A DNA stretch of 64,000 bases. Origin: Prosapia bicincta. Lineage: Eukaryota; Arthropoda; Insecta; Hemiptera; Cercopidae. The notes beneath the pieces are model-generated. The model saw only the letters and a program-made list of their open reading frames with translations, did no database searches and had not been told where the DNA came from. Positions 49,176-62,160 of this stretch are shown piece after piece. How positions within the stretch are numbered: position 1 is the first letter of the stretch; the number at the start of each line of letters is the position of its first letter. Both the position numbers and the translations under genes were made by a program. The DNA lies in assembly GCA_036971475.1 (NCBI GenBank), contig JBAIZL010000001.1:142532192-142596191 (forward strand), written 5' to 3'.

Positions 49176-52100
49176 AAATAGAAAAGTGTCTAAATGTCCG
49201 TAATGGCTACAATTGAAAGTAGCGCAGGTATCATATTGATATAAAATAGGTTGTTTTTCGTTAAATAAATAATCATATTTGTGGAGAAATATTTTTTTTT
49301 AGATTTATCCTGAAACCTTTAAAACCTACTGAATTCACACAATAATTATAAAAAATACACAACACACTGTAACAAATATTTTCAAATAAAGTAAAGTAAC
49401 TTCTACATTTCTGAATAAAAAAAATATATATTTAGAAAGAGTATATGTATTTGTCATATACACAAAGGAAATGTAGTTCTTTACAAATATAAAAGATGTA
49501 TGTATTTAGAACTCTGAAATAGTTAAAAACATGATTGTCTATAAACAGCTAATATATCTTCCTTATATACTTATTTAGTAATTTATTTGTCCACAATAAT
49601 TTTCGTACAATGTTTAATCAACCTTCATAACTTTTCTTTTTCGAATAAACAAAGTAATGTGTTTTTCAACTGGATTGTAAAGATATCTGCTACTTTGTCT
49701 ATAGAACATTAATTGACATTACTTTGTGAGGGGTATCTTTAATATTTTTAAATTGGTCCTTGAAATATAATTATAAAATACTTTCTGTATTAAACGAGAT
49801 ATACGAACTAGCTTATCCCATACGATTCACTTTACCGACGAGGACAGGTTTAGAAGGCCTAAACTTCTAAATGTAGGACATCAACGAGTGATTCAGGACA
49901 ATGTGAAGATATGCTAAGATAGACTTCTTAAAGCATATTGAAATTGAGATCTAAGTGGTCATAATGTATTCATTTATTTGTCCCTCCAACAGGATTGCAA
50001 AATTTCTTGATTCCTGGATCCGCTTTAGTGACTGATGCTTCATTACTATGTATTCCATGAATGAATAGATAACCTTATCCTAATCGCGAGATTTCAAATT
50101 TAAGAGATAGACATCTTAGATTTCTAAGATAATAATATTATTAATTCGTAATAATTAAGACTTAATTATGTATCACGATGGTAAGATTCTGTATATTAAA
50201 GGTAATATTATCATACCAATAGGCGTTATTCTTCAACTTAACGATGTAAATGCCATTGGTATATGAATTACTGAGAACAGATTGGTTATAATTTTCTTTT
50301 AGTTTGTTTTATTATTGGGTTATTAATTTTGTAACATATTAAGTTAAGGTAAAAATTATACACAATAAAATGAAGAATGAAAATAATGTTAGTCATTAAA
50401 TGGACTCATATACGCTAAGGGTAGGCCTCAGAAATACCTGAAGAAAAATAAGGGGTGTAAAGAAATAACATTAATAAACTGTATACAAGGACAAAAATTT
50501 TAAAAATGGTTGGAAGGGAGATATTAGAAAAACAGGTCGGTAGACAGAATATATAGGTCTATGTGTAACAAAAGTATTAGTTGGAAGAGTAGATTATTAT
50601 TGAAAAACTAGTTGAAAAAGGAAAATACATGGAGGAAATCTAGCGTATACCAACAATGATCATCCTCCAATATTCTTACATTTCCTCTATAGTAACTCTA
50701 TTCCATGAATTCTAAATTCGGTATAGAATATTGAATATATACCTTTGATGACTACATTGAAGGTTAGGTCTACGTCGAATATGCAATCTTGCGAACGCCG
50801 TCATATTCGTCCATTTTTATCAATTCGTAAGTTTTATTGTTATTTCATACCACTTTTCTCACAGATTGAACCCTTCCCCGTCTTTGAGTGGATCCCTATA
50901 TTTGCCCCCGTTATGGAAGGTGTTAACACTCCAGTACCCGCGACTAGTATCGTGACGTGAGTGCTCGCGTGGGATCTTTTTGACCCCACTGAGTATTCCA
51001 TTATTTCTCTCCATTATAATTGGAACTGGTTTTTCATTTATGAAAATAATATCTCCCAACATAGTATTGCAATGACTTGGTGAAATTTTATAGTTATTAC
51101 CTGATACCAGGCTCGCTACGATCGCTTCAACTTACTCGAAAGAGTTTCTGTTCCTGAACCACCGTGGTGGGCGATAAATTCATACAGTCGTTCAAAACAC
51201 GACGAAATGTGATAATTATTCGGTCAGTAGTATCGACTAATATCAATATAATGGATTACTAACGAACAAGGTAGGGTGTTTTTTAAAAATACAATTAATC
51301 TATTTGAATCAAATAGTTTCATTTATTCAAATCATATCCTTATAAATTGTTTCCAGATCAAACAATTTCACTAATAAAAAAAAAAAAAAATACAAAAAAC
51401 AAGATTATTAATCGATTGCTCAAAAACATCTCTCGCAAACAGTTTTTTGATGACTGGGGCACTTGCATTTTAGCTGTATTATTCTAGGAATATTGTCCAT
51501 ACTCGCCCGACGGTGAACAGCTGGCTTCAGTAACTCGATTGCTAGTGTGGTGAGGTATTCCTATCTGACAATATTATTGAAATGCGTATTTGCGGGGAAA
51601 ACGTTTATTGCATTCACACCGCGTTTATCAGGTGAAAAAGAGTGTCAATGACCATCTTTTGGAATTAATACTAACATCATATTGGTGACACATCTTATCG
51701 AGTATATCAACGCCGAATTTCGTGTTTTTATAGTCTGTTATTATAATAGGTTTCCTCTCATTCGTTGTTGTTATTATCATTCTCGTTATAATTATCACCA
51801 TCATCTAGCTCATCCCTCCTGGAAACATTCAGTCCTCTTCTGCTTCGTCAGGATCATCAGGTCCTAATATCTTCTAATTATCACTCATTGTTTCGTCCAA
51901 ACAAATGCGTAATTGTTTTTGATCGCATTCTAAACATACTTGTAATTGTTCCCGATCACGTCCCGACATTGCACAGGTTAAAATATAGAACTAAAAAAAA
52001 AACTTGTTGAAACAATCAGTAACGAGAGTAGCCGCGTTCTTCAGTCCCCCAAGCAATGCAGCTTTCCGTTCAAACGTTTCTAACTCAACTGGCTCGAGAC

Positions 52101-54013
52101 AAGGGAAGTTGACGTGACACTAGCATACTCAGAGATAATGGGGGAGAAGCTACTGAGACTGTCAAGGTCATGTAGTGACGCAAAACAAAAACAAACACAA
52201 AACAAAACGTCTGGGGTGCCAGGCTACCCCACGCGACTACTGAAGTGTTGTAAAAAAACCTTTTCTCAAGTTGTAAATAAATGGGGTTTCATAAATACGA
52301 AACGGATTCTTCTCTTCCACTCCAAAAGAAAGTGAGTTGTTTTTCACGTTTGTGAGTTTTCGTCTTAATGTGCTATATTTTTCCGAGAGGGTTTTTTAAC
52401 CAAGTCTTTAGCCTAATAACATTCAGAATCCTATTATATCCCTTAAAAGCAATAATAATCATGCTGGCTATCGCCATTAAGCAATAAATAAAAACAGGAT
52501 TTCGTATTAAAACACCGAATAAGAAATATAAGGGACTTACCAGGGACAAGAGCACTTACTATAACATAGTGCGATAGAACATTTGATTTACGGACACAAA
52601 ATACAATTATTTAGGAGAGAACAATTTGAGCCAATTGCACATCTAAATAAACATTGAAAATAGAAATATTTCACTTCATATGGTCTTAATTCACCGATAG
52701 TTCCACTATATATATATATATATTCATCAAAAGCTAAAAAATGGTAAAGTGTAAATCAACCAAACAGTTTCAAAATAGAGTGGGTTTTGATAGAGAGTTC
52801 CGACACACTTTTATAAAGCAATAGCCTGTGATGTATTTGATATCGACATTTTCTGCAAAAATCTATTTTGCTGATTTTTTTGTCAATAAAATATGAATCT
52901 GCTGAAAATTGGAAAATCAGTTTGTAGTAGTAATATATATCCTACGCTGTAAAATAATACGGTTCGAAATAAAGTTTAAAGTTAAAATACCTAGTTATAT
53001 AATAAAAAATAAACTAAATAAAGTGAATCAATTTCAAAATAGCGTGGATTTGGACAAAAACTACCAGGCACACGTTTAAAGACCAATTACGGTATTTTAT
53101 TTTATATGGAATTTTGCTGAAGAAAACAAGTTTTTATTTTTGAAATTAAATTATGAAACCGTAGAAAAATAGAAAACCTGTTTTTTTGTAGTGGAAAATC
53201 TGTTTCCAAAGTTGTAGAATAAAGACGATCCAAAATAAACTCTATAATTAAAAGACCTAGTTATATAATTAGAAAATCAACTACATGTGGAAATAAATAA
53301 ATTTTAAATACGATTGTTTGAATATTTTGGATAGTTATATAGAAATTATAGCAATATGTAAGTAAGAATTATTCATTCAACTGTATTCGTTTTGAATGTT
53401 TTATTCATTTCGGCCCAAAACGAACAATCACTTCCGATTTGTGTGTATATTTTTTTATAACCGTTTGTTTCAAGTACCCAAAAACTAAAATATAAAAAAA
53501 AAATTTCTGATTTTATAGAAAATTTTTTTGAATCTACTTAATATTGAATTAGTTGATATTTTAAGCGATTTTTCCACAATGAACGTAATGCTACTAGGCT
53601 TGAATGATTACACAACTGAATGATTATGAAATATTTTTGGTCATATTGCAATACAGATATTATGTCGTATAAACAATACCTTGATATAACCAATAGGGTT
53701 TACAAAGAAATAATAGCCTTCTCTTTGTTTGGTTGTCCTTTACTCCCTAGGAAATTGACAACCAAAACAGTTTCCTGTTGGGGATCAATCTCTACCTTGC
53801 CTACAGGTACTTTTCATCCAAATTACTTTCCGATTGTCAAATAAGAGAAAGAGTATGTTTGTCGAGAGATTGAAAGAGATTGGTTGTTCTTTTATGCATT
53901 TTTTATTGTATTCAAATCTTACTTTAAATGTTGTAACATTATGTTTACAATGAGGAAGTAATCACACATATATGTATATATGTATGTATATATGAATTTT
54001 TATATATATATAA

Positions 54014-54091
<78 letters not shown>

Positions 54092-55640
54092 ACGTTACAA
54101 AAAGTACCGAAAGTTTTGTTTCAATGGTAAAATGCTTTATAACAAATGGAAGTAAGATATTTCCTAAAAAGCAAGTATTGTCGTGTACTTCCAAGCATAA
54201 ACTAAAATTGATCCTGATAATTCAGAAAAAAAGATGAATGTAGAGGTGAGAATGAGCTATCTGTAGGAAGGGGTAGAAGCAGACAAGGTAGATATTAGCT
54301 ATATTTTTAAACCGAAATGTTATGTGAAATATCACATTGAGTTTGGAACGGTAAGAGTGCAGAGCTTTATAAGTTCTTATAATTTACGAAAATATGATTT
54401 AGCTTTAATTCAAAATATTGCAGTAGTTATTTCCAATTAAAAAGAACAAAATGTTGAAACCATAATTTAAGAACGGAAAACATTTGCATATCTAGGGCTC
54501 AGATTTGTACCAGGCATGCGCACTAAGCCATAAAAATAACTCAATTAAAATCTCACTCCAGACACTTTAATGTTGCTGAATCTGAAAGATGAAACACATT
54601 TATATATACGTTCACTTTTTAAAAGAGTTTACCCTTATCTATCGCCCCTTAATATTTATATTTTACTAAATTTTGTATTTTTAAGTACATTTTATATTTA
54701 AAATAGATTAGTACAAAACTTCACTCTCCATACTTACTTTTCTAAATTTAATTTTTTTATTAAAAAGACCAAATAAAACTTGGGATGTTAAACACAGACA
54801 TTTACTAAATGTATGATATATTTACTAAGTTTGATTTCTGTCATGAAGCACTATTACTTGTTTATGTAATTTTACACCTTAAATTTCTTCTAAAAATATA
54901 GCAAGTGAATGTATTTGCAAGTTGAAATATGCTAATTTAGGTGTATTTTACAAGATCTAAAATATACGAATATTATGATCGTAATGAGTGCCTGTGTATT
55001 TATGAGTACATGGCTGTACTATTCACAGTGAAAGTGTATATGTATATGAACAACTATAATCAAGTGCCACTAGAATATAACAGTACAATACTTTTTTATA
55101 AGCTAATTTTTCGAAAGTTTATGTAAAAATTTAAAAACGAAAAATAAATTAATCATATATTTAGTTATTGAATAAAAATATTTCAAATATAATACACGTT
55201 TTAAATAATGTAGGGCCTACTGTCTAATTTTTATGTCAAGACTTTACGTCTTCTTTGTGGTTATGTTTTTGCCGTAAAGGAATGTCCTAAAATTTTACGA
55301 CGAAGTTTAAAGTCGACTTAAAGATTAACGCTTACCGTCCGTAAAATGACAGAGAAACATTAAATAAGACAAAATTTCAGTATTTTATTTTCGAAAATAA
55401 ATGAACATCGATGTATTACGTTGTTAGAGAAGTGTTCCAATATTCTATTTCGTAAGACAGGTATTCAGTGAGAAGTCAGCAAAAAAAAATGAGATTGAAT
55501 TTACTTACTCAATGTTTAAAATGTCACTTGCATATCGAACTGGGTAACCGATATCCATTGCTGAATGCAGACTAGTTGCATTAGTTGCTAATGCCTATTA
55601 TCGATTATTTATCGAAAATTATATGTTAGCAACTATTTCC
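49176..55640. other. Rest of unit 5 and flank, no firm gene
   Basis: AT-rich, diverged copy of 13,700-17,000. Holds (TA)n at 54,003-54,083, a possible exon end at 49,102-49,170 on minus (frame ...IGENVKLK then GTAAGT) and an unidentified insertion near 51,000-52,350 that includes GTGGGATCTTTTTGACCCCA. No intact coding sequence was recognised. Confidence 0.45.
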
Positions 55641-56167
55641 TCCCGAACCTTTCCTCAACTAGTTGGCCTGAGCAACCGGGCGGGTCCACAGGTGGCGGAT
55701 AGTGGAACGGCCTACAGATATGTAGGTTACTTGTGAATAAGGATTCCAGAAGGTTTCTGAATAAGCAGGCCCGGACCAAGGCAATGGTTCAAAAGTGAGG
55801 AATTATCCCTCCTCGTCAGTCAACCGGTTGGGTATGGTAGGAATAACTGCTCTGATTGGGGACTGGAGTAGTTGGGAAATAAGCCCTCACAATGCTACTC
55901 TCACCTCCCAGGTGAATCAATGGCAATGCGGCTGTGAAGTATGGGCGGGAAACTACCCTAACAGCACAGTTGTAACAAGAGAGAGTAAAGCAGGCTGTTC
56001 GCTCCAGGAGCAACAGTTAATATTGTCCTGAACTTGGGGTGTGCTTCAAGGTCAGTGACTGAATACCCAATCCAAGGTAGAAGGCATCGTCCCGATGGAT
56101 GAATGGCTGCAGGGTATAAAATGGAGTAGCACACGATCCCCTTGAGGAACAGACAAAACCTCATTGT

Positions 56168-56580
56168 ATGTCTTGCCAGGGCAGTGAGGTTCTTCTCTGG
56201 TTGACCGTTCTTTCCCCCATACTTGGGAAGCTAATGGACCAAGTAAATACACAAATTGATGTTGAGTCTGCACAGACAACGGGAGCCAATGAGACGGCAA
56301 ATAGTGAGTCTGTAGCAGATGGGTCAACGGCAACCACCACTGGGGGTGCGGGGGCGGCTACCAAGCTGCCGACTGCAGAAACCAGTGAATTGGTTGTAGA
56401 GTTGAGCACGCTTTCTCCACGGAGAAAGCGTATGAGTGGAGCGGCCAGAAGGCAGCTCCGAAGAGATCAGGCGAGAGCAGCGGGAGGGCCAATAATCCTG
56501 AGCACACAACGCAGGGGAGGCCAAAACCGAGCCGAGTATGTTAACATCCAGGGCTTGGATGTTGTGAGGAGTGAGGTGCA
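56168..56580 (+). pseudogene. Retrotransposon N-terminal ORF segment
   Basis: Starts at ATG 56,168. Ser/Thr/Ala-rich acidic sequence, then a basic patch SPRRKRMSGAARRQLRRDQA, then STQRRGGQNRAEYVN. Such a basic RRxLRR patch is common near the N-terminus of insect non-LTR proteins. The frame runs into the RNase H region out of phase, ending at 56,653, so the natural C-terminal part is lost at the deletion junction (about 56,560-56,595). Confidence 0.6.
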
Positions 56581-57428
56581 ACAGGTGGGAAGCAATGTGG
56601 TACACAGATGGCTCCAAGATGGACTTCGGCACTGGAGCGGGGGTGTATTGTAAAAACCCAAGGGTAAAGCTAATTTTTTCCTTGGGGAGGCATACCTCTG
56701 TCTTTCAGGCCGAAATATATGCTATAAATGCCTGTCTGGGAGAGATAGCGAGAAGGGGAATACACAGGACCCGGATTGCTATTTTCTCTGACAGTCAGGC
56801 AGCAATTAAGGCAATAAAGGGACATGTGGTCACCTCGGCTATAGTTAGGGAGTGCCTAAATAACCTAGAAGCCCTGGCAAGGCACAATCAAATCAAGATA
56901 GGTTGGGTGCCAGGGCATAGGGGAATATTTGGAAATGAAGCAGCAGATGCGCTGGCCAGAGAGGGGTCTTCAACTCTTCTAATTGGACCGGAGCCGGCGG
57001 TAGGTATTTCTAAATTCATGGTCAAGATTGCAGTGCGAAGGTGGTTGGCTGAAAGACACTGTGAGCACTGGGTCAGGGCTGAAGGAATGAGACACAGTAA
57101 GCTAACCCTTAGGAAACCTTTATTGGGGCTGCAGGAGAGTCTCAACTATCTGTCTAGGCAGGAATTGAGGATATCCACAGGTCTACTCACGGGACACTGT
57201 GGACTAAGGAAACATCTTCATAATACGGGTATCTTCAAAAGTGAACCAGTGTGCAGATTATGCGGGCAAGAACTGGAGACCGCCACACACATCATTTATA
57301 GATGTGAAGCACTTGCCGAGAGGCGCTTCAACCTCTTTGGAGATAGTACAGCTCTGGTGAATGCTGAGGGTAAAACACTAGCCAGGAAACTCCTAAACAT
57401 GGTAAGAGGGAAGGGGCACTTTGACTAG
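56571..57428 (+). CDS. Retrotransposon RNase H domain plus zinc knuckle (C-terminal part of pol)
   Basis: Open frame of 285 codons; the first ATG is at 56,595. All four RNase H catalytic acidic residues are visible: YTDGSK (Asp), FQAEIYAI (Glu), IFSDSQAA (Asp) and GNEAADALA (Asp), in the right order and spacing. GWVPGHRG precedes the last one, as expected. A C-terminal CRLCGQELETATHIIYRC is the CCHC motif that ends many non-LTR pol proteins. The enzyme would cut RNA in RNA/DNA hybrids during element copying. Upstream catalytic domains are missing, so this is a remnant even though its own frame is intact to the stop at 57,428. Confidence 0.85.
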   Translation: MRCNRWEAMWYTDGSKMDFGTGAGVYCKNPRVKLIFSLGRHTSVFQAEIYAINACLGEIARRGIHRTRIAIFSDSQAAIKAIKGHVVTSAIVRECLNNLEALARHNQIKIGWVPGHRGIFGNEAADALAREGSSTLLIGPEPAVGISKFMVKIAVRRWLAERHCEHWVRAEGMRHSKLTLRKPLLGLQESLNYLSRQELRISTGLLTGHCGLRKHLHNTGIFKSEPVCRLCGQELETATHIIYRCEALAERRFNLFGDSTALVNAEGKTLARKLLNMVRGKGHFD

Positions 57429-57528
57429 ATCAGGGAGGTAAGTACAATATACCTTAAGGTAGCGGTGCTTCGGGCAGTTTAAACCCGCTCCCAAGTTAAA
57501 AAAAAAAAAAAAAAAAAAAAACTATTTC

Positions 57529-60229
57529 TCAGGTTTACTATTTCAACTCGAGAATAGCACTATCGATTCTTTTTTTTCCTAAGATCCTAAACGAAAATTT
57601 AAATTTCACTTTGTACTCTTCTCCTACGTTTTACCAAGTTAAACGGTTAGGGATGCTTATCTCTTTTGTCAACATTTATATTTTCGCAAGGACTTTGTTT
57701 GTGTATAATTTGGGTCTTCATAAGGAAAAGTATATGATCCGATAAATAAATCAGAGTAGATACCAGTCGCGCATATTAAAATTTAATTGCAAACTATACA
57801 TTGCATTCTAAATAAAGTTTCTGTATACCCTTATATTTATTACAAGGAAAATGTATCCCTGCTTGAATATTTCTAAACGATATAAAGTTGCTACTTATTG
57901 TAAAACCAAACTAGATTAGGCCAAAACAAAGTGGAAATGTGTTATAAATTTCAAGTCACACCTTCACCGATGTGATCTTCTAAGAAGCGGAGAGAAGAAT
58001 GCTAGTGAAGTTAATATTACTGCAGAAAAAGTTTTGCTATGTATTACGTGGTGCATTTCAATTGGTTAAGAATGAGTTACGTGATGAAAGCTCTTATGCA
58101 GCTATTCCACTTCTAACTGAATCTAGAAGCCTGCAATATGTTTTGAACCTAAATATTTTTCTACATTTAACTTCTTCTTGAATAAAATACCCTCTACTTA
58201 AAATGTGATCTTGCAGCTGCGATTCTTGACTTTCTCCTATTTTCATAGTAGTACCTAGTATCATTTTCGCACCTATAAGCAGTATGTAATTATTAGCGTC
58301 TTTTAGAACCAACGTACCAATTAGAAAAGATATCTTTTGGAAGAAAACACAAGTACGTCAATTTCCTTTAGCAAATGTACAAGGTAATATAGAACAAGGA
58401 ACATATATCGTAAAAATAAATTGGAAACAATAAATACAATTGTGTAAAAGATATGCACAGAAACGTATATTTAGTTGCCACTCATCATATATTTCTGTAA
58501 ACATTACTATCAAGTCTTGAGAAAAGTATAACACAAAAAGTCCATAAACTAAATTCTATTGCTTACAATTGGTTTTAAAGAAAACCTATTACATCATAAA
58601 TCAAATATGTAAAATTGTAAAATACTAGGTTTAGTAGTTAATACATCTATTCTACATTATAAATACATTTATTACTAATAGATACATACATTATTAATGT
58701 CCGTTTTATAGAACAAAACTGCTCATAGAGTTTATTGTTTAATTACTATACAAGCACAAACTTTTATATCAAACAGCATTAAATATTATTTTTGATACTG
58801 GCGGTACATAAATGAGAGGCTTTCTTCGTAGTCATTATGTAACTGTCGTGAATTAATTGCGACTAATTACTTACTAATTAAAAACCCATGTGATAGGTTT
58901 CAATACGTAAAATGTAAGGCCAGTGGTGGACTCTTCAATTCATAAACGTTACTTAAAATGTAAATCTTATATTTTGTTTCTGTTTGCTTTTGTGTATTAT
59001 TATTTAAAGTTATTAAAAATCACGATGAAATAAATAAGTTGTCTTTTGTAATTCAATCAAGTATAAAGTTTCATGGAGATGCTAAAATGTTTTATTTTCT
59101 GCAAAGACAAAGGGTACACCGACACGATTGTCAGATATAAATAACGAACAAAAAGTACGTTAGACACCTCTTTAAAACAAGAACCATTAAAAATGGTGTT
59201 TTTAGTTCTCTTTAAAGTATTCCTTAGTTTTTACACGTTCACTGACAATCATGTTTTTTTTCGTTCTAGCATTCCTTTCAGTTTTCTGTTCCTTTATAAA
59301 GTGCTACAGTTATAGAACAAAATAAAAGTAGGCGTACCAAGGGCATAAGGAGAAACTACCACATAAGGGTTGATATTGTCGGGGTTATAGGGTGTCAGAA
59401 TAGGATTAACACAAAACAAAAGTTTAAATACGTATTGGCCGTAAAAAAAACGAAGAAAAATATTTTAAAAATATCTTTGAAGTATACAGCTGGATGGATG
59501 GATTCAGATGAAATAACTACTGAGGAACGATGGTAATTTACTTCCCCCTCCCCCATATTCACTCGTTTCCTATTGTTACGATTAGGATATTTGATGTTTT
59601 ATTCTTCTTTAGCCCTCCCCCAAATATTTGGAACTCCAACACATCAATCTCTTTTATTTTTTCAATAACATTCTGCTTAATTTTATTTTGTACAAATGAT
59701 TTACGTGAAAGTGTTTACTATAAAATTGTATTTTTTGTCTCGTATTGGTCACACGTATTATAGAATCACTAGTACAATATACGTTTTAAAATGTCAACTC
59801 TTAGTTGCTACATTCACTACTACCAGAATTTGGTCGTCATATTTATTGAAATCCTGATATATTATTACAAAAACACACACACAAACACACATACACACAC
59901 ACACACACACTCTCACACATACACACTGCAACGTGAAGGAAGGGAATTAGCAAATACCGTCGTAATAACATTAAAATTTCGTAATGTAAAAATGTGAAAG
60001 CAAAGCAATTAGAAGGGATACGGGGTTTTGTATATTTTAAAATTCAAGTAAATTACATGGAAAGGAGAGAAAACCTCAAAATACTCCTACAATCACCATC
60101 GACATTCGAGAAGACACGGATTGTCAAGAGGGAAAGGAGATGCCCTGTACGAAAATTCGCGAAAACGCCAAAAAGAAGAGTTAAACCCAAATTAAAGAAA
60201 CATACAATATTTTGATCATTTTTGAGTGA
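57529..60229. other. Region without a firm gene
   Basis: AT-rich. A + strand frame at 58,000-58,180 (FQLVKNELRDESSYAAIPLL) ends just before AATAAA and looks weakly coding; I could not link it to anything. (CA)n at 59,873-59,925. Confidence 0.45.
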
Positions 60230-60944
60230 ACCTGCTTTGTGTGCGAAAGCGAAAGCCCAGCGGAGGAATAAGTCGCATGATGTCGTGACGTAGATCTTAG
60301 AAGCCACCCCATTGGTTGACAAAACATGGTATGATACGTCTCGAAGGGAACGAGAAAGCTCAGCGGGGTTAAAATAAACAGCGTTATTCGAGACTTCAAA
60401 GAGGGGGGACGACGGTCCGGTCGCTCCAGGTTACAAGCCTTTGTTTCAGTTTGTGATCTGTAAATGACGTGCTAAGCGCGAGACTGGTCGTCGCTAAAAT
60501 GTAGTCGCGTGTGGTTTGGAACCCTTTTGGAGAAGGTAACTTCTCCAAAAGTGGTCTCCAAAGTTTAACATCTATGTGACGGCGTTCTTAAGAAGTTTGT
60601 GTGTGTTAGAGGTTAACAATATGAAAAATTATTAGTGTCAGTAAGGTAATTTATAAAGAACAGTGCTTCAAAATTTATATAAAACAGTGAACAGTGTAGA
60701 AATCCAAATTTAATTAAATGTCAATTTTTAAATCTACCTTTTATATATGAACAGTGAAAAATAAATAATTAAATAAATAATTGAACAATAAGAACTGAAA
60801 GAGGGAGAGCAAAATTTTTTAAATTTCAAAATCGGGATATAAAATTCTACTACGTCAACGCAGAAGGGACGTACTGAAAGGGTAGACAAAGGAATTCGCA
60901 GCAGTTACGCCAAGAGTCAAGATCGGAGACACTCGCATAACAAG
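60230..60944 (+). promoter_or_regulatory. CpG-rich promoter / 5' leader region
   Basis: CpG dinucleotides are clearly denser here than in the surrounding DNA, notably at 60,240-60,600 and 60,850-60,945. The block ends at an ATG in good context followed by a short open exon and a donor. Insect promoters with unmethylated start regions look like this. A perfect hairpin (60,525-60,550) lies in the presumed leader. Confidence 0.45.
60525..60550 (+). promoter_or_regulatory. Perfect 11-bp hairpin with GTAA loop
   Basis: TTTTGGAGAAG, loop GTAA, CTTCTCCAAAA. On the + strand RNA the loop is GUAA, a GNRA tetraloop. If 60,400-60,944 is leader RNA, the structure is likely stable. Role unknown. Confidence 0.6.
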
Positions 60945-61024
60945 ATGGCCACCTCAGAAACAAACGATCTCGACGGAGAAGAAAGAAAAATCTACCAGGA
61001 TTTAGGACTGACACTGCGATTAAG
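60945..61024 (+). CDS. Candidate first coding exon (partial gene)
   Basis: ATG 60,945 in strong context (AAGATGG) opens MATSETNDLDGEERKIYQDL followed by GLTLRL, and the exon ends in phase 2 at AAG|GTAAGG (61,024). It follows the CpG-rich block. The next exon was not found: the only acceptor I examined (AAAACAG at about 62,738) would run into a stop in this phase. The gene presumably continues beyond the window or by an exon I missed. The peptide is not recognised. Confidence 0.45.
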
Positions 61025-61196
61025 GTAAGGTTAATTTCTCTCGTTTTCATTTAATTAAAAATTCTATATTGAACAAAGTTTGGGGAAAGTTGACATTTTA
61101 AATAATTCAATTTCATATAAAATTTCTTTTTGTAGTTAAAGAATTTCAAACAATGGCTTTGTTTAATTCATGAACTAGAGGGAGTAGTGGTTAGTG

Positions 61197-61208
61197 GGGG
61201 AAATTTCC
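61197..61208. promoter_or_regulatory. kappaB-like palindrome GGGGAAATTTCC
   Basis: Perfect match to the Rel/NF-kappaB consensus GGGRNNYYCC. It lies 170 bp after the candidate first exon. A single motif; function unproven. Confidence 0.3.
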
Positions 61209-61981
61209 ACCACAAAAGGGAGGAGTCCTCCAAACAAGTTTATAAATATGAAATATAATTAATTTGTTAGTAAATTGGACTTTTTTTTAAATAGAGAAAG
61301 TTATAAATTGTTTTGGAAAGAAATTAATTAAGCAAATGTTAGAAATTAAAGGCTTTTTAAATATAAAAAATTAGCGATAAATGAATAAAATGTAAACAGG
61401 TGTTAAGAAATTTCTTTATGAGTTTTGTGCAAAAGAAGTCAAATAAGACAGATAATTCAACAGAAAACGTTTCTTTTTTTTAGTATTTTAGACCAACATT
61501 AAGTATTTGAAATTATTAAATGATAATTAAGTAAAATTATTAAATGAGAAAGAGTTACAGTTAATTAATGAGAATTAATTAAAATTGATAAATAATAAGC
61601 AATTAAAATTAATTATTGAGAAAGGGTTAAAATTATTTAATGGGAATAAATTAAAATTAATTAATGAAAAATTAATTAACATTTATAAATCAGGTTTAAT
61701 TAAAATATAAAGGGGTTTAAGGGTTTACAAAATTATTTGGAATTAAAATAAAAGGTTTGTGAAATAAAAAAAAGGGGACAAAACTAAAATGTGAAACAAT
61801 TTCTTTGATTTAAAGTAGACAATAATAATAAAAAGCAAATATTCAGCAAAGATTATGTGGGTCTAGTAAATCAATTGTTAGGCTAAGAATTTCAAATTAA
61901 GATGTAATATGTTTGTTTAATTAGTTATAGAAGTATAAAAAATTGCTGGTTGGTATAACTTGTTTTTTTTATATTATGTGT

Positions 61982-62160
61982 TTTAAATGGGATAAAATTG
62001 TTTAGTGATATAACTTATGTTTTTCAAAATGTTTAATGGTGTTTTAAATGGGATAAGATTGTTTAGTGATATACCTGTAACTTATGTTTTTCAAAAAGTG
62101 TTTAATGGTTTTTTAAATGGGATAAAATTGTTTATTGATATAACTTATGTTATTCAAAGG
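61982..62160. repeat. Three-copy tandem repeat, 62-68 bp
   Basis: Units start TTTAAATGGGATAAAATTGT at about 61,982, 62,044 and 62,112 and share AACTTATGTTTTTCAAAA. Confidence 0.8.

Larger units (their letters stand above)
46400..55100. repeat. Duplicated unit 5 (old copy)
   Basis: Collinear with unit 1 from about 47,226 (AGTTAATTAAACAGTTTTTT) to about 55,070 (AGTGCCACTAGAATAT, matching 16,982-16,998), but strongly diverged and with an insertion of about 1.3 kb near 51,000-52,350 relative to unit 1. It has no Harbinger element at the equivalent position. Confidence 0.75.
55631..57528 (+). mobile_element. Non-LTR retrotransposon, internally deleted, with target duplication
   Basis: The element runs 55,640-57,519 and ends in about 23 A. 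AACTATTTC flanks it on both sides (55,631-55,639 and 57,520-57,528), a 9-bp target duplication. The 5' 500 bp is GC-rich leader; then an ORF1-like segment (56,168-about 56,580) is joined directly to an RNase H domain. Endonuclease and reverse transcriptase are absent. The 5' and 3' ends both look intact, so this is an internal deletion, not the usual 5' truncation. The presence of RNase H points to the I/Jockey/LOA/R1 side of the non-LTR tree. Confidence 0.85.

Noticed and set aside
49800..49920. IHFTDEDRF-like peptide that recalls Tc1 'FSDESRF'
   Set aside because: Only a few residues match and neither the first catalytic Asp nor the later DNAxxH region is present in the expected frame in any unit.
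48000..55100. A large autonomous DNA virus-like element or Maverick as the basis of the repeated units
   Set aside because: No polymerase B, integrase, ATPase or capsid-like sequence was seen in any unit; segmental duplication explains the pattern better.
60053..60322. 89-codon minus-strand frame over the CpG-rich block
   Set aside because: No domain, no splice context, and overlaps the presumed promoter of the + strand exon; probably chance openness in GC-richer DNA.
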